DNA of 59,270 bases from Phycisphaerales bacterium (GCA_022446795.1 JAKVBX010000022.1:1-59270); one strand, 5' to 3'; numbered from the stretch's first letter, positions 17,213-26,297 are shown. The notes: generated by a model from the sequence alone, not told the origin. A program made the numbers and translations.

Positions 17213-18412
17213 ATGGTCGTCCTGATGATCCTGTGCTGGATCACGCTTGCCATCGCCGTGGTGTCGCTCGGCGTCTGGGCGGTGGTGGGCTGGCGATTGC
17301 GCCGGGCGATGCGAAGCGGACTGAGTATCCGTGAGCATCTCGACGAGGATGTGACCGAAGAGATGGTCAGCATCGTGGTACCGGCACACAACGAAGCTCG
17401 GATCATCGAGCGGTGTGCCCGCGGATTGCTGAACCAGGACTGGCCTCGGCTCGAGATCATCTTCGTGGCTGACCGGTGCACCGATGAGACCGTCGAGATC
17501 CTCCGTCGAACCGTCGCTGACGATCCCCGCGTGACCATCATCGAGAACGACGCCTGTCCCGATACGTGGGCGGGGAAGTGCCATGCGGCGCGTGTCGGTG
17601 CCGCGGGTGCCTCGGGGGCGTACCTGGTCTTCATGGATGCCGACACGCTGTCGGCGCCGAACCTGGTTCGGGCTGCCGTGACCTCGGCCAAGGCGCGAGG
17701 GTCGTCCCTCTTGAGCCTGCTGACCAAGTTGACAGCGGATGCGATCTACGAGCGACGGACCCAGACGGTGGCCTCCATGCTGCTCCTGACGCTGTATCCG
17801 CCGGACCGGGTCAACCGCGAGGATTCTCCGCGACCGTTTGCCAATGGCCAGTTCATGCTCTTCGATCGCAAGTGGTACGAGAAGATCGGTGGGCACGAGG
17901 CCGTCCGGGATGATCTGCTGGAGGACATCGCGTTCTCACGCTGCGTTTCAGCCGCGGGCGGGCGGGTTCACCTGCTGGATTCCGATGGGCTGCTCGAGTG
18001 TTCGATGTACTCCTCGTCGGATGCCTTTCGCCGTGGGTGGCAGCGCATCTTCATCGAAGCCTGTCGACGCAAGCCCGGCCGCATGCGGCAGTGGGCCTTT
18101 CGAATGCGGGTGCTCGGGCTGCTGTTTCCCGGGCTCGTCATCACTGCGCTCGTCCTGGGTGCGATCGCCTGGGCCCAGGGTGAAACGGCTGTCGGCGTGG
18201 CGACGGTGGCCCTGGCCGTGGGAGCGCTGCTCGTGCAGGCCGCGGTCCTGGTCGTGATCTACCGGTTGTTTCACCAGTCGTCGCGGTCCATCTGGCGGTT
18301 CCCCATGGGCTGCCAGGACGTGGCAACCATCCTGCGGGGTGGTGCCAGCGTGTTGGAACGGCGGGAGCCGGTGACCTGGGGTGGACGAGAATACGTACTG
18401 GAGCCGAGATGA
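17213..18412 (+). CDS. Membrane glycosyltransferase family 2 (HpnB/CrtQ-like)
   Basis: The 399-residue protein has an N-terminal membrane helix (MVVLMILCWITLAIAVVSLG), a GT-A domain beginning VSIVVPAHNEARIIERC, the metal-binding DxD in VFMDADTLS (D142, D144), and the acceptor-side LLEDIAFS. Two or three C-terminal membrane segments follow (about 300-360). The SLL...LYPPDRVN and ANGQFMLFDRKWYEKIGG segments resemble hopene-associated HpnB and carotenoid CrtQ glycosyltransferases, so a polyisoprenoid lipid acceptor is plausible; the hopene cyclase lies 9 kb away. The start at 17213 is chosen because the TACACT box is six bases upstream; the open frame extends further 5' without support. ATG at 17225 is an alternative. 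Confidence 0.8.
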   Translation: MVVLMILCWITLAIAVVSLGVWAVVGWRLRRAMRSGLSIREHLDEDVTEEMVSIVVPAHNEARIIERCARGLLNQDWPRLEIIFVADRCTDETVEILRRTVADDPRVTIIENDACPDTWAGKCHAARVGAAGASGAYLVFMDADTLSAPNLVRAAVTSAKARGSSLLSLLTKLTADAIYERRTQTVASMLLLTLYPPDRVNREDSPRPFANGQFMLFDRKWYEKIGGHEAVRDDLLEDIAFSRCVSAAGGRVHLLDSDGLLECSMYSSSDAFRRGWQRIFIEACRRKPGRMRQWAFRMRVLGLLFPGLVITALVLGAIAWAQGETAVGVATVALAVGALLVQAAVLVVIYRLFHQSSRSIWRFPMGCQDVATILRGGASVLERREPVTWGGREYVLEPR

Positions 18413-18434
18413 TCGGCACAAGTAAGGAAGACTG

Positions 18435-19220
18435 ATGCGAATCCTGCTGACCAATGACGACGGAATCATGGCACCCGGGCTGCTGGCGCTGCACGACGCC
18501 CTGGAGGGCCTCGGTGAGATCGTGACCTTTGCACCCAAGACCGTGCAGTCGGCCACCAGTCACGGCATTACCTACTCCGAGCCGCTGATGGTCGAAGAGG
18601 TTGAGATGAAACCGGGCGTCCTCGGCACGGCGGTTGACGGTCGCCCGGCTGACTGCGTCAAGTTGGCGCTTCGCTCGCTGTGGGAGGAACGGTTCGGTGA
18701 AGGCAGTCGACCGGACCTCACGATCAGCGGCATGAACAGCGGCGCCAACATCGGGATCAACGTCATCTACTCCGGGACCGTGGCTGCTGCCGTGGAGTCC
18801 GCGTTCCTCGGGATACCGGCCATCGCGGTCAGCCTGCTCCTGGCTGATCGAAATCGGATCGAGTGGGCCCGGGCCGCGACCATCGCTCGTACGGTCATCG
18901 ACCGGGTCCTGGAACGCACGCTTGATGCGCACGAGGTGGTCAACATCAACATTCCGAAGACGGAATCGCCTGACCGACCGATGCCGGAGATCCGGGTGGT
19001 CGGCATGAACAGTGCACCGCTTGAAGAAGGCTACGACCGTCGCGTCAGCCCGGACGGCCAGGTCTACTACTGGGCGGCGGGAACCGGGTTGAACTTCACG
19101 CGGACCTCGCCCGGGTCGGATGTCGAGGCGGTGCTCGGGGGCCACATCAGCGTGACGCCGCTGAGTTACGTCATGACGGACGATGCCCGCATGCAGACGT
19201 GGCGTGACGTCTTCGAGTGA
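18435..19220 (+). CDS. surE: SurE, 5'/3'-nucleotidase
   Basis: The 261-residue phosphatase removes phosphate from nucleoside 5'- and 3'-monophosphates and is tied to stationary-phase survival. The metal-binding start MRILLTNDDGIMAPG, the GRPADCVKLA segment and SGMNSGANIG followed by IYSGTVAAAVES are all diagnostic. Divalent metal ligands D8 and D9 are intact. The start has an AAGGAAG Shine-Dalgarno. It follows the glycosyltransferase by 22 bases and is likely in the same transcript. Pcm, the usual partner in proteobacteria, is absent here. Confidence 0.95.
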   Translation: MRILLTNDDGIMAPGLLALHDALEGLGEIVTFAPKTVQSATSHGITYSEPLMVEEVEMKPGVLGTAVDGRPADCVKLALRSLWEERFGEGSRPDLTISGMNSGANIGINVIYSGTVAAAVESAFLGIPAIAVSLLLADRNRIEWARAATIARTVIDRVLERTLDAHEVVNINIPKTESPDRPMPEIRVVGMNSAPLEEGYDRRVSPDGQVYYWAAGTGLNFTRTSPGSDVEAVLGGHISVTPLSYVMTDDARMQTWRDVFE

Positions 19221-19224
19221 TCCA

Positions 19225-20481
19225 CTACTTGACGGTGAGGACGAGTTCCAACTGGACAGGAATTCGCATGCCCTTTTCCAACTCGGCCAACGGCTTGCCC
19301 TTCGCACGCCACTTGTAGAGGCTGGCGAGAATCACGTCATCGATACGCTTGTTGCCCGATCCGCGCACGATCGCAGCGTGAAGTGGTTTCCCCGCCGAAC
19401 CGAACTCCAGCCGAACGAGCAGGTTCTTGCCACCGCCACCGGTGACGCTCTGAAGCGCGGTCCACTTGGGCTTCCGCGGGAAGAGTTGCAGTCCAGCAGC
19501 CGCAAGTGGCTTGCCGGTGAGCCATTCTCGCCGCGGCACCTTCACGGTCGAGGTTGCCGATGAGTCTGACTTGGCGGCATTCGGCCGCGGAGGCAGGTCG
19601 TCGGCCGTCTCTCGCTGTGCCTGGGAGGACTCGGGTCCTGGAGGCCCGTCCCCGGTCGTTCCACCAGGGCCGGGGGTCGACTGCGGGGTAGGCGGTGTTG
19701 GTGGCGCCGGGGGCTTGGTCTCCTGCGGCGTGGAGTCCTCGGGCTTCTTCTGTTCCGGCGGTGCCGTGGCCTCGGGCTTCTGTTCCTCGGAGGCGGGTTG
19801 CTTCGACTCCTCGGGATTGGGTACCGGTTCACGGGACTCGGTTGGATCCGCCTCGGGATTCGCGTCCTCGGGGTTGTCCTGCTTGGCGCCAGCTTCGGGT
19901 GTGGTGGATTCACCCTGGGCTGCGGTGCCTGAATCGGTCGTGGGGATACCGCCGGGTGGTGGCGGTGTCTTCGTGGGCTCGACGGACTCCGGTCCCGTTG
20001 CGGGCGCGGGCTCCTCGGGAGCCGTGGGCGCGTTGGAGGCGACCTCCTGGTCCTGCTCGGGTTGCACCGTCGGCTCGGTGGTTGGATCGACGGGTGTCTC
20101 CGCTGGTTGTTGAGACGGATCCTGTGGCGGGGTGGGTTGGGATTGTGGGGCAGCGGGGGCGCCGCCGGACACGGGCATGGCGGAGGCGGCCTGCAGTTCC
20201 GCCTGCTCGACCTCGGCCAGCCGGGCCATGTGCTTCTCATATTCCTCGTACCCGACCCACGTCAGTGTCGACGCCTCGGATTCGTCAATGCCCAGGTGGA
20301 GTTCTTCGACATCTTCCTTCTCAACGCGTCGCTTGAACTCCGACTCGTTGACGGCCGCCTCCTGGATCTCCTTCTCCGCCGGCGCCGAGGCCTGCACGAG
20401 GCCGGGAAGCAGCACGAAGAGGTGCAGGACGACGGAGCCCAACAGGGCCACCCATACCGTGATGCGATCGGTACTCATCAT
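19225..20481 (-). CDS. TonB-like energy transducer with long Pro/Glu-rich linker
   Basis: The 418-residue protein has an N-terminal anchor (ITVWVALLGSVVLHLFVLLPGL), a very long Pro/Glu/Thr/Gln-rich spacer (about 90-330) able to span the periplasm, and a C-terminal TonB-like domain (LLVRLEFGSAGKPLHAAIVRG, DDVILASLYKWRAKGKPL). It would pass proton-motive-force energy to outer membrane receptors. The start is the ATG at 20481, because its ATGA overlaps the exbD stop; a longer open frame upstream lies inside exbD. It ends four bases from surE on the opposite strand. No exbB is found in the window. The TonB C-terminal YP motif is not evident, so the partner may be non-standard. Confidence 0.78.
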   Translation of the reverse strand: MMSTDRITVWVALLGSVVLHLFVLLPGLVQASAPAEKEIQEAAVNESEFKRRVEKEDVEELHLGIDESEASTLTWVGYEEYEKHMARLAEVEQAELQAASAMPVSGGAPAAPQSQPTPPQDPSQQPAETPVDPTTEPTVQPEQDQEVASNAPTAPEEPAPATGPESVEPTKTPPPPGGIPTTDSGTAAQGESTTPEAGAKQDNPEDANPEADPTESREPVPNPEESKQPASEEQKPEATAPPEQKKPEDSTPQETKPPAPPTPPTPQSTPGPGGTTGDGPPGPESSQAQRETADDLPPRPNAAKSDSSATSTVKVPRREWLTGKPLAAAGLQLFPRKPKWTALQSVTGGGGKNLLVRLEFGSAGKPLHAAIVRGSGNKRIDDVILASLYKWRAKGKPLAELEKGMRIPVQLELVLTVK

Positions 20482-20912
20482 GGTGTGCTCCGACCGGCAT
20501 CGCGGTCCTGGCCCACGAGTTGGATGTCGATTCCGGCGAGGTGGAGTTGATCCCACAGGCCCGTGAGCATCGGGCCTCGGTCCACGGTGCCCTCGCCAGC
20601 TTCCATGATGAGATAGACGGTCATCTCGGGTTTGTCGGACAACGTCTCTTCGATGACCGGAAGCACGTCCTCCATCGCGACCTGGTCATGGCCCACGTGG
20701 ATGGCCCCATCGAGCCCCAGCGTGATTCCGATCGCGGGGGTGGGCTCGGGGTCCTCGGATGAGGAATAGGCTTCCAGCGGCACCGGGAGCATGTCGACAC
20801 GCACCATGAGCACCATGGCGTAGATGAAGAACGTCAAAATCAGGAAGATGACGTCGATGAGCGGCATCAACTCGATTCGCGGGTCTATTTCTTCGCGACG
20901 GAGTTTCAGCAT
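20478..20912 (-). CDS. exbD: ExbD/TolR family protein
   Basis: The 144-residue protein has the ExbD layout: short cytoplasmic start (MLKLRREEIDPRIELMPLID), a single membrane helix (VIFLILTFFIYAMVLMV) containing the conserved LIDVIF...LTFF core with the proton-relevant aspartate of LID (residue 20), and a periplasmic domain (GITLGLDGAIHVG). With ExbB and TonB it forms a proton-driven motor. Its stop overlaps the start of the TonB-like gene by four bases. ExbB should be encoded elsewhere. Distinguishing ExbD from TolR by sequence alone is not possible. Confidence 0.88.
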   Translation of the reverse strand: MLKLRREEIDPRIELMPLIDVIFLILTFFIYAMVLMVRVDMLPVPLEAYSSSEDPEPTPAIGITLGLDGAIHVGHDQVAMEDVLPVIEETLSDKPEMTVYLIMEAGEGTVDRGPMLTGLWDQLHLAGIDIQLVGQDRDAGRSTP

Positions 20913-20935
20913 CTCGTCACCGCAGCCGAGTTGGC

Positions 20936-21292
20936 CTACAGGTCCAGTTGCAGCGTGGCGAGGGCGGTCGTGACGTTCTCGCTGAAGGTGAAGATCCGGT
21001 CGAGCCCGGTGGCGAGCAACGCGGTCCAGATCCCGTCACTGACGCTGCAGATGATCAGTCGATGACGTGGTTCGGCCTTCTCGAGCAACTCACGGGCCGT
21101 GAGCAGGGCGGCCAGGTTCGAGGAGTTGACGGTGGCGACGTTCTGAAGATCAACGATGACGTCCGGTACCTCGTCCTGGGCGTCACGCAACGTACGGAGC
21201 CGCTGGAGGAGATTGTCCATGTCCTCCGAGAACATCGGCTCGTCATTCAGCTCGGCGATGACGATCGTGTCGGACCAGGTATTCAGGGCCAT
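20936..21292 (-). CDS. STAS domain protein (anti-sigma factor antagonist-like)
   Basis: The 118-residue protein is a single STAS domain. The pattern VPDVIVDLQNVATVNSSNLAALLTARELL matches the phosphorylation loop of SpoIIAA/RsbV-type proteins, where a serine (here one of NSS) is phosphorylated by an anti-sigma kinase. The usual DSSGL reads NSSNL. The start at 21292 follows GGAGAAGGGAG; an upstream in-frame ATG at 21337 has weaker support. It lies 63 bases after gyrA and 23 before exbD on the same strand. No RsbW-like kinase or PP2C phosphatase is nearby, so its partner is unknown. Confidence 0.8.
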   Translation of the reverse strand: MALNTWSDTIVIAELNDEPMFSEDMDNLLQRLRTLRDAQDEVPDVIVDLQNVATVNSSNLAALLTARELLEKAEPRHRLIICSVSDGIWTALLATGLDRIFTFSENVTTALATLQLDL

Positions 21293-21355
21293 CTTGCTTC
21301 TCCCTTCTCCGGTTTCCACCGGAGAGTCAGTCGCCATCCTACCCGACGAATGGCC

Positions 21356-23998
21356 TCACGCGGTGCCTTGTTCGCCGGCGACTGCGGTTCCTTCTTCTTC
21401 CAGGTCATCTTGACCGCCGTCAAAGACCTTGGCAGTGGCAACCAGCACGTCTTCGTCCTTGAGATTGACGACCCGGACACCCATCGTATTTCGTCCGATC
21501 TGGCTGATCGAGTCACCCGGGATCCGCACCAGCATGCCGGAGGAACTGACCAGGATCACACTTTCGCCCTCTGACAGGCAGCGGATGGAAACGACTTGTC
21601 CATTGCGTGCGGTCGTCCGGATGTCCCGGCGGCCCTTGCCGCCTCGACTCTGTGGACGGGTGCTGCCGTCTTCCGAGTGCACGAGGTACTCGGACATTGG
21701 TGTTCGCTTGCCATAACCGTTCACGGTCACGGTCATCAGGTCGGCTTCGTTGATCACCCGGACAAGACCCACGACGCGGTCGCCGTCGGCGAGATCGATT
21801 CCCTTGACGCCGGAGGCAGCCCGGCCCATGACGCGGGCATCATCCTCGTTGAAGCGGATGGACATGCCGTTGGCCGTGGCGAGAAGCACGTGATCAGTTC
21901 CGTCGGTGTGCACGATGCCGATGAGCTCATCGCCCTCGCGCAGGTTGATGGCGTTGATGCCCGCGACGTTCACGTTGCGGTAGTCCCGCAGCGCCGTTCG
22001 CTTCACCCGGCCCTGGGCGGTGCCGAAGAACAGGAAGTTCTCGCCACGCTCGAAGTCCTTGATGCTGAGGAAGGCCACGACCCGTTCGTTCTCGCGAAGT
22101 CGCAGCAGGTTGACGATCGCCCGGCCTCGGCTGGTCCGCGACATCTCGGGAACCTGCCAGACCTTGAGTTTGAACACCCGGCCCGTATCGGTGAAGCAGA
22201 GCAGGTCGTCATGGCTCGATGAGGAGAAGAGGTGCTCGATGAAGTCCTCGTCCCGCGTGCCGGCGCCGCGAATGCCACGTCCGCCACGCCCCTGTTCCCG
22301 GTAGGTATCGAGCGGGACCCGCTTGATATAGCCCTCGTGGGAGATCGTGACGACAACGTCATGCTCCGTGATGAGCTCGCCCATGTCGAAGCCATCGTCT
22401 TCGCTGTCCTCGATCTGGGTCATTCGCGGGGTTCCGAACCGCTCGCGAATGGCGAGGCAGTCTTCCCGGATCAACTCGCGGACGCGTTCCTCGCTGGCGA
22501 GGATGGACTCGTACTCTTCGATCTGTTCAAGCAGCGAGGTGTACTCGGACGTGAGCTTCTCGATTTCCAGGCCGACCAGTTGGATCAGGCGCAGGGCGCC
22601 GATGGCCTCGGCCTGGACGCGGGAGAGGGCGATGCCATCGCCTTCCTGGGAACTGGCCAGCAACGATGGCGGCACCTGCGGGGCGTACTCGTGACCGGCC
22701 GGGATCGAGAAGTGGCGGGCCATCAGTCCGGCAATGGCCTCTTCCCGGGTCCGGCTGGCGCGGATCAGCTTGATGACCTCATCGACGTCGCAGACGGCGA
22801 GGATCAGGCCCTCGAGACGGTGCGCCTGCTTGCGGGCTTCGCGGAGCAGGTGCTCGGTGCGACGGCGGATGACCGTGCGGCGGTGATCGATGTAGCACTT
22901 GATCAGCGGCCGCAGGCCCAGCGTTCGCGGTCGACCGCGGTCCAGGGCGATGTTGATGATCGAGTAGGTCGTCTGCAGCGGCGTGTGCCGGTAGAGCTGC
23001 TTCTCGACGACGTCGGGGTCCGCACCCTTCTTCAGGTACACGACGATCCGTGTGCGATGCGACTTGCCCGAGAGGTTCTTGATGTCGGAGATCCCGTCGA
23101 TGCGATCCGACTTGGCGGCATCGACGATCTTGTCGATCAGGTTGTTCTGGACGACCTGGTAGGGAATCTCGTTGATGACCAGCACCGAACGACCACCGAT
23201 GGTCTCCTGGCTGACGCGGCCGCGGACGCGGATCCGGCCACGACCGTGAAGCGCCGCCTGACCGATTCCCGTTCGCCCGACGATGATGCCACCGGTGGGG
23301 AAGTCCGGGCCCGGCATGATCTCAAGCAGTCGCTCGATCTCGATGTCCGGTTCATCGAGGACGGCGACGATCGCGTCGCAGACCTCGGTCACGTTGTGGG
23401 GCGGCATGGAGCAGGCCATGCCCACGGCGATGCCGTTGGAACCGTTGACCAGCAGGTTCGGGAACCGACCCGGAAGCACCAGTGGTTCCGTGCGTGTTTC
23501 GTCGTAGTTGGGTGCGAAGTCGACCGTATCCAGCTTCAGGTCATCGAGCATCTCGACGGCTGCTGCGGTGAATCGTGCCTCGGTGTACCGCATGGCCGCC
23601 GGCGGATCGCCATCGATGGAACCGAAGTTGCCCTGCTTGTCCACGAGGAGGACCCGCATCTTCCAGTCCTGGCCCAGGTTGACCAGGGTGGGATAGATGA
23701 CGGACTCGCCGTGGGGGTGGTAGTTGCCCGAGGTATCACCGGCGATCTTGGCACATTTCCGGTGCTTGCGGCCGGGACTCAGGTTCAGGTCGTTCATCGC
23801 GACCAGGATGCGGCGCTGCGAAGGCTTGAGTCCGTCACGGACGTCAGGCAGGGCCCGGTCCATGATGGTGGACATCGCGTAGGTCAGGTAGCTGTCGTGC
23901 AGTTCACGGTCGATCTGCTGTTCGACAACATGACCTTGCCCGTTGTTGGAAACCTCGGGTGAACGGGCATCGTCTTGAGGGATGTCACGGTCGGTCAT
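21356..23998 (-). CDS. gyrA: DNA gyrase subunit A
   Basis: The 880-residue subunit cleaves and rejoins DNA during negative supercoiling, with GyrB supplying ATP hydrolysis. The N-terminal breakage-reunion domain has [28 protein letters not shown] and the catalytic tyrosine Y138 in [10 protein letters not shown]. The GyrA box [10 protein letters not shown] at the start of the C-terminal wrapping domain identifies gyrase rather than topoisomerase IV, and six beta-pinwheel repeats follow. The quinolone-determining loop is atypical: the Ser83 equivalent is S99 but the Asp87 equivalent is P103. GGAGG precedes the start. No gyrB is in the window. Confidence 0.97.
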   Translation of the reverse strand: MTDRDIPQDDARSPEVSNNGQGHVVEQQIDRELHDSYLTYAMSTIMDRALPDVRDGLKPSQRRILVAMNDLNLSPGRKHRKCAKIAGDTSGNYHPHGESVIYPTLVNLGQDWKMRVLLVDKQGNFGSIDGDPPAAMRYTEARFTAAAVEMLDDLKLDTVDFAPNYDETRTEPLVLPGRFPNLLVNGSNGIAVGMACSMPPHNVTEVCDAIVAVLDEPDIEIERLLEIMPGPDFPTGGIIVGRTGIGQAALHGRGRIRVRGRVSQETIGGRSVLVINEIPYQVVQNNLIDKIVDAAKSDRIDGISDIKNLSGKSHRTRIVVYLKKGADPDVVEKQLYRHTPLQTTYSIINIALDRGRPRTLGLRPLIKCYIDHRRTVIRRRTEHLLREARKQAHRLEGLILAVCDVDEVIKLIRASRTREEAIAGLMARHFSIPAGHEYAPQVPPSLLASSQEGDGIALSRVQAEAIGALRLIQLVGLEIEKLTSEYTSLLEQIEEYESILASEERVRELIREDCLAIRERFGTPRMTQIEDSEDDGFDMGELITEHDVVVTISHEGYIKRVPLDTYREQGRGGRGIRGAGTRDEDFIEHLFSSSSHDDLLCFTDTGRVFKLKVWQVPEMSRTSRGRAIVNLLRLRENERVVAFLSIKDFERGENFLFFGTAQGRVKRTALRDYRNVNVAGINAINLREGDELIGIVHTDGTDHVLLATANGMSIRFNEDDARVMGRAASGVKGIDLADGDRVVGLVRVINEADLMTVTVNGYGKRTPMSEYLVHSEDGSTRPQSRGGKGRRDIRTTARNGQVVSIRCLSEGESVILVSSSGMLVRIPGDSISQIGRNTMGVRVVNLKDEDVLVATAKVFDGGQDDLEEEGTAVAGEQGTA

Positions 23999-24064
23999 CG
24001 CGGATCCGCTTCGCCTCCTGGACCCCTCCCCGGCGCGTTGAATTCGTCCTGGAGCGGGCCCCGT

Positions 24065-24070
24065 ATTCTA
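24065..24070 (-). promoter_or_regulatory. Probable -10 element of gyrA
   Basis: TAGAAT on the minus strand lies 66 bases before the gyrA ATG, within the 136-base gap after the tlyA-like gene. A GGAGG Shine-Dalgarno lies between. No -35 stands out, so gyrA may also be read from the upstream genes. Confidence 0.4.
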
Positions 24071-24134
24071 CCTCAAACGAGGTCCTGGCGAGCGTCCGGA
24101 ACGGTCCTGATGTGGACTGCTGGTGGCGCCGTGA

Positions 24135-24752
24135 TCACGGGTCCGGCAGGGGCTCCAGGAGCGCCAGGAACTCGAGATTTCCAGCGCTTTTTTTCTTCCG
24201 GCTGCTCTTGGCGCCGCGGATGGGTGAGGTGGTTCGGGCCAGCACCGTCCAGCCCATCCCGGGCAGCGATTCGAGTGTCCGGTCCAGCACCTCGTGGGCC
24301 TCCTCATCGGACAAGGTGCCACCGCGGCCACCACGGGACTCCGCGGATCGCTCGTAGTGCGGCTTGATCAGCGAGATGACGCGACCGCCGGTGGCCAGCC
24401 ACTGGGCCGCCACCGGGAGAACCCGCGCCTGGGGCGTCCAACCCGTGTCGATGACGATGAGATCCACGAGGTCTTCCGGGGGCTCGGCATGCATGACGTT
24501 GGTCCGCTCCCGGACCTCGACACGGTCATCCTGTCGCAGGGTCCAGTCGAGCACGCCATAGGCGGTGTCCACGCTGATGACCTGAGTGGCGCCGTGCTGA
24601 AGGAGGCAATCGGTGAAGCCGCCGGTGCTGCATCCGAAGTCGGCGCAGCGAAGCCCGGTGACATCGACCTGGAACTCCCGCAACGCGTGATCGAGTTTTT
24701 CCCCGGCCCGGGACACCCAGCGCCGGGATGGTGGGGACGGCTCGTTCGTCAT
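24135..24752 (-). CDS. TlyA/FtsJ-like RNA methyltransferase lacking the S4 domain
   Basis: The 205-residue protein has a Rossmann SAM-binding fold of the FtsJ/TlyA kind. WVSRAGEKLDHALREFQVD, then ADFGCSTGGFTDCLLQHGA (SAM loop) and VISVDTAYGVLDWTLR match TlyA closely, and LIKPHYE is the expected late motif. TlyA proteins carry an N-terminal S4 RNA-binding domain of about 60 residues; here the protein starts directly at the catalytic domain. TlyA 2'-O-methylates cytidines of rRNA; a hemolysin role is historical. The middle catalytic aspartate motif reads VIDTGWTPQ instead of IDVSF. The gene starts four bases after the lpxI stop. Confidence 0.78.
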   Translation of the reverse strand: MTNEPSPPSRRWVSRAGEKLDHALREFQVDVTGLRCADFGCSTGGFTDCLLQHGATQVISVDTAYGVLDWTLRQDDRVEVRERTNVMHAEPPEDLVDLIVIDTGWTPQARVLPVAAQWLATGGRVISLIKPHYERSAESRGGRGGTLSDEEAHEVLDRTLESLPGMGWTVLARTTSPIRGAKSSRKKKSAGNLEFLALLEPLPDP

Positions 24753-24756
24753 GGCA

Positions 24757-25662
24757 TCACGATCCGTCGTCAGCGATGCCGACGATGGCGATACCGGCCC
24801 GGTCGGCCGCCTCGACGACAGCGGGACGATCGATCAGGATGACCTGCCCGGTACCGATGGCGATGCAACCGGCGCCGGCGGCGGCCAGTTCCGTGATGGT
24901 CTGGACACCGATGGTGGGAACATCGGCGCGGCGATCATGGTCTTTCCGGGCCGTCTTGAGCAGTGTCCATCCGCTTCGACGGCACAGGCCGCCGGCCCGT
25001 TCGATCATCCCGGTGGTTCCTTCGAGCGCCTCGACCGCGATGACATCACCTTCGCGCACGGCGATCGACTGGCCGATGTCCATGTCAACGGTCCGCGTGA
25101 GCAGGGGCCAGCCGAACGCAATGTCCGCCTTCTGCAGATCCGTGGGCTGGGTCCTGCCCAGGACACCCTCGCTGGCGAGGTGATCCTCGATGAACGTGGT
25201 CGAGTCCAAGAGCCGAATTCCTCCTCGGTCGAGTTCATCCGCGATGGCCGCCAGCACGGTGGCGTTGCGACGGTCGTGACGCAGGCGACGATACCAGAGC
25301 AGGGCCGAGCGGAGATCCGGGATCTGCCGGACCAGCCGCAGGGGATCATGCATGCGAGCCTTGGAGACGCGACCGACCATGACCGCCTCGGTGGCGCCCC
25401 ATCGTTTCAGCGTTCGCAGCCACTGGCCCATGCGATAGAGCCCGACCGTTCGATATCGATCGCAGCAGGATTCCAGGTCATCATCCGCGTGGCCGCGGAA
25501 GGCGACGCAGGCGACCGGTCGGCCCGCGGCCTGCATGCCCTCGGCGACGACGACCGGGAGGCGGCCCTCGCCGGCAATGAGACCGATTGGCCTGGAGTCG
25601 TCCACGCCGGGATTGTAGTTCCCCTTGCTGCGATGGCGGTGCTGGGCCGGTGGAGCGGTCAT
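24757..25662 (-). CDS. lpxI: LpxI-type UDP-2,3-diacylglucosamine pyrophosphatase
   Basis: The 301-residue enzyme hydrolyses UDP-2,3-diacylglucosamine to lipid X in lipid A synthesis, replacing LpxH. The N-terminal domain begins IGLIAGEGRLPVVVAEG and has GLYRMGQWLRTLKRWG and MVGRVSKAR; the C-terminal domain has DIGQSIAVREGDVIAVEALEGTTGMIERAG, then VGVQTI-type and GAGCIAIGTGQVILIDR segments. This pattern is the LpxI (DUF1009) family. It implies a lipid A-containing outer membrane. The ATG at 25662 sits six bases after a TAGCAC box without a Shine-Dalgarno; a GTG at 25605 closer to the domain is the alternative start. Confidence 0.88.
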   Translation of the reverse strand: MTAPPAQHRHRSKGNYNPGVDDSRPIGLIAGEGRLPVVVAEGMQAAGRPVACVAFRGHADDDLESCCDRYRTVGLYRMGQWLRTLKRWGATEAVMVGRVSKARMHDPLRLVRQIPDLRSALLWYRRLRHDRRNATVLAAIADELDRGGIRLLDSTTFIEDHLASEGVLGRTQPTDLQKADIAFGWPLLTRTVDMDIGQSIAVREGDVIAVEALEGTTGMIERAGGLCRRSGWTLLKTARKDHDRRADVPTIGVQTITELAAAGAGCIAIGTGQVILIDRPAVVEAADRAGIAIVGIADDGS

Positions 25663-25668
25663 GGTGAC

Positions 25669-25678
25669 GTGCTAGGCT
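25669..25678. promoter_or_regulatory. Overlapping divergent -10 elements for lpxI and the LOG gene
   Basis: Plus strand TAGGCT (25673-25678) is seven bases before the ATG at 25686. Minus strand TAGCAC (25674-25669) is six bases before the ATG at 25662. They share a CTAG core in a 23-base gap, so both genes would be leaderless and mutually exclusive in firing. Confidence 0.45.
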
Positions 25679-25685
25679 GTGCGGT

Positions 25686-26297
25686 ATGGGTGAAATCAAG
25701 CGAATCACGGTTTTCTGCGGCTCCTCCACGCGGGCGGACGCGGTCTTTCTCGAGGCCGCGGCGCGGCTGGGCACCCTGATCGGTGAACGGGGGTTGACGC
25801 TCGTGTTCGGCGGTGGCTCGGTCGGCTTGATGGGTGCCGTGTACGCGGCGGCGAAGGCGGCTGGTGCGAAGACCATCGGCGTGACGACGAAGCAGTTCGT
25901 CGAACTGGAACAGGCGGTCCCCGATTGCGATGAACTCGTGGTGAAGGAGTCGATCGGGGATCGCAAGCAGATCCTGCTGGATCGTGGTGATGCGATCCTG
26001 GTGCTGCCCGGTGGGCTCGGGACGTACGAGGAGTTCTTCGACGCCTTCGTCGGTCGGGTCCTGGGGCATCACACCAAGGCCATCGCCCTGGTGGATATCG
26101 ACCAGGCCCTGTCCCCCCTGGTGAACATGATCGAGGACGGTATCCATCGGAAGTTCATCAGCCACGGTGTTCGGGACTACCTTCACATCTGCCAGACGCC
26201 CGAGGACGCCCTGGATCGGGTCTTGATGGGAACGGAGCACGTGGTGGACCCGAGCCGGATGGTGCCGTCCGGCGACTGGGACGAATCCGACAGCTGA
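25686..26297 (+). CDS. LOG family protein (TIGR00730, phosphoribohydrolase-like)
   Basis: The 203-residue protein has the LOG family signature PGGLGTYEEFFD and the N-terminal ITVFCGSSTRAD plus LVFGGGSVGLMGAV, a Rossmann-like nucleotide-binding fold. Family members cleave the N-glycosidic bond of cytokinin riboside monophosphates or AMP-like nucleotides; the physiological substrate in bacteria is often unclear. Of the usual second motif RKxxM, here DRKQILLDR keeps the Arg-Lys but not the Met. The transcript is likely leaderless. It is followed 59 bases later by the polyprenyl-phosphate sugar transferase gene, which has its own start signal. Confidence 0.9.
   Translation: MGEIKRITVFCGSSTRADAVFLEAAARLGTLIGERGLTLVFGGGSVGLMGAVYAAAKAAGAKTIGVTTKQFVELEQAVPDCDELVVKESIGDRKQILLDRGDAILVLPGGLGTYEEFFDAFVGRVLGHHTKAIALVDIDQALSPLVNMIEDGIHRKFISHGVRDYLHICQTPEDALDRVLMGTEHVVDPSRMVPSGDWDESDS

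Noticed and set aside
22232-23962. Long open frame (576 codons) antisense to gyrA, and similar long antisense frames at 3681-4994, 27371-29353, 29961-31811 and 36095-37861
   Set aside because: Each lies over a gene with clear conserved motifs, lacks a recognisable domain and has the His/Asp/Gly/Arg-rich composition that arises from the complement of GC-biased codons.
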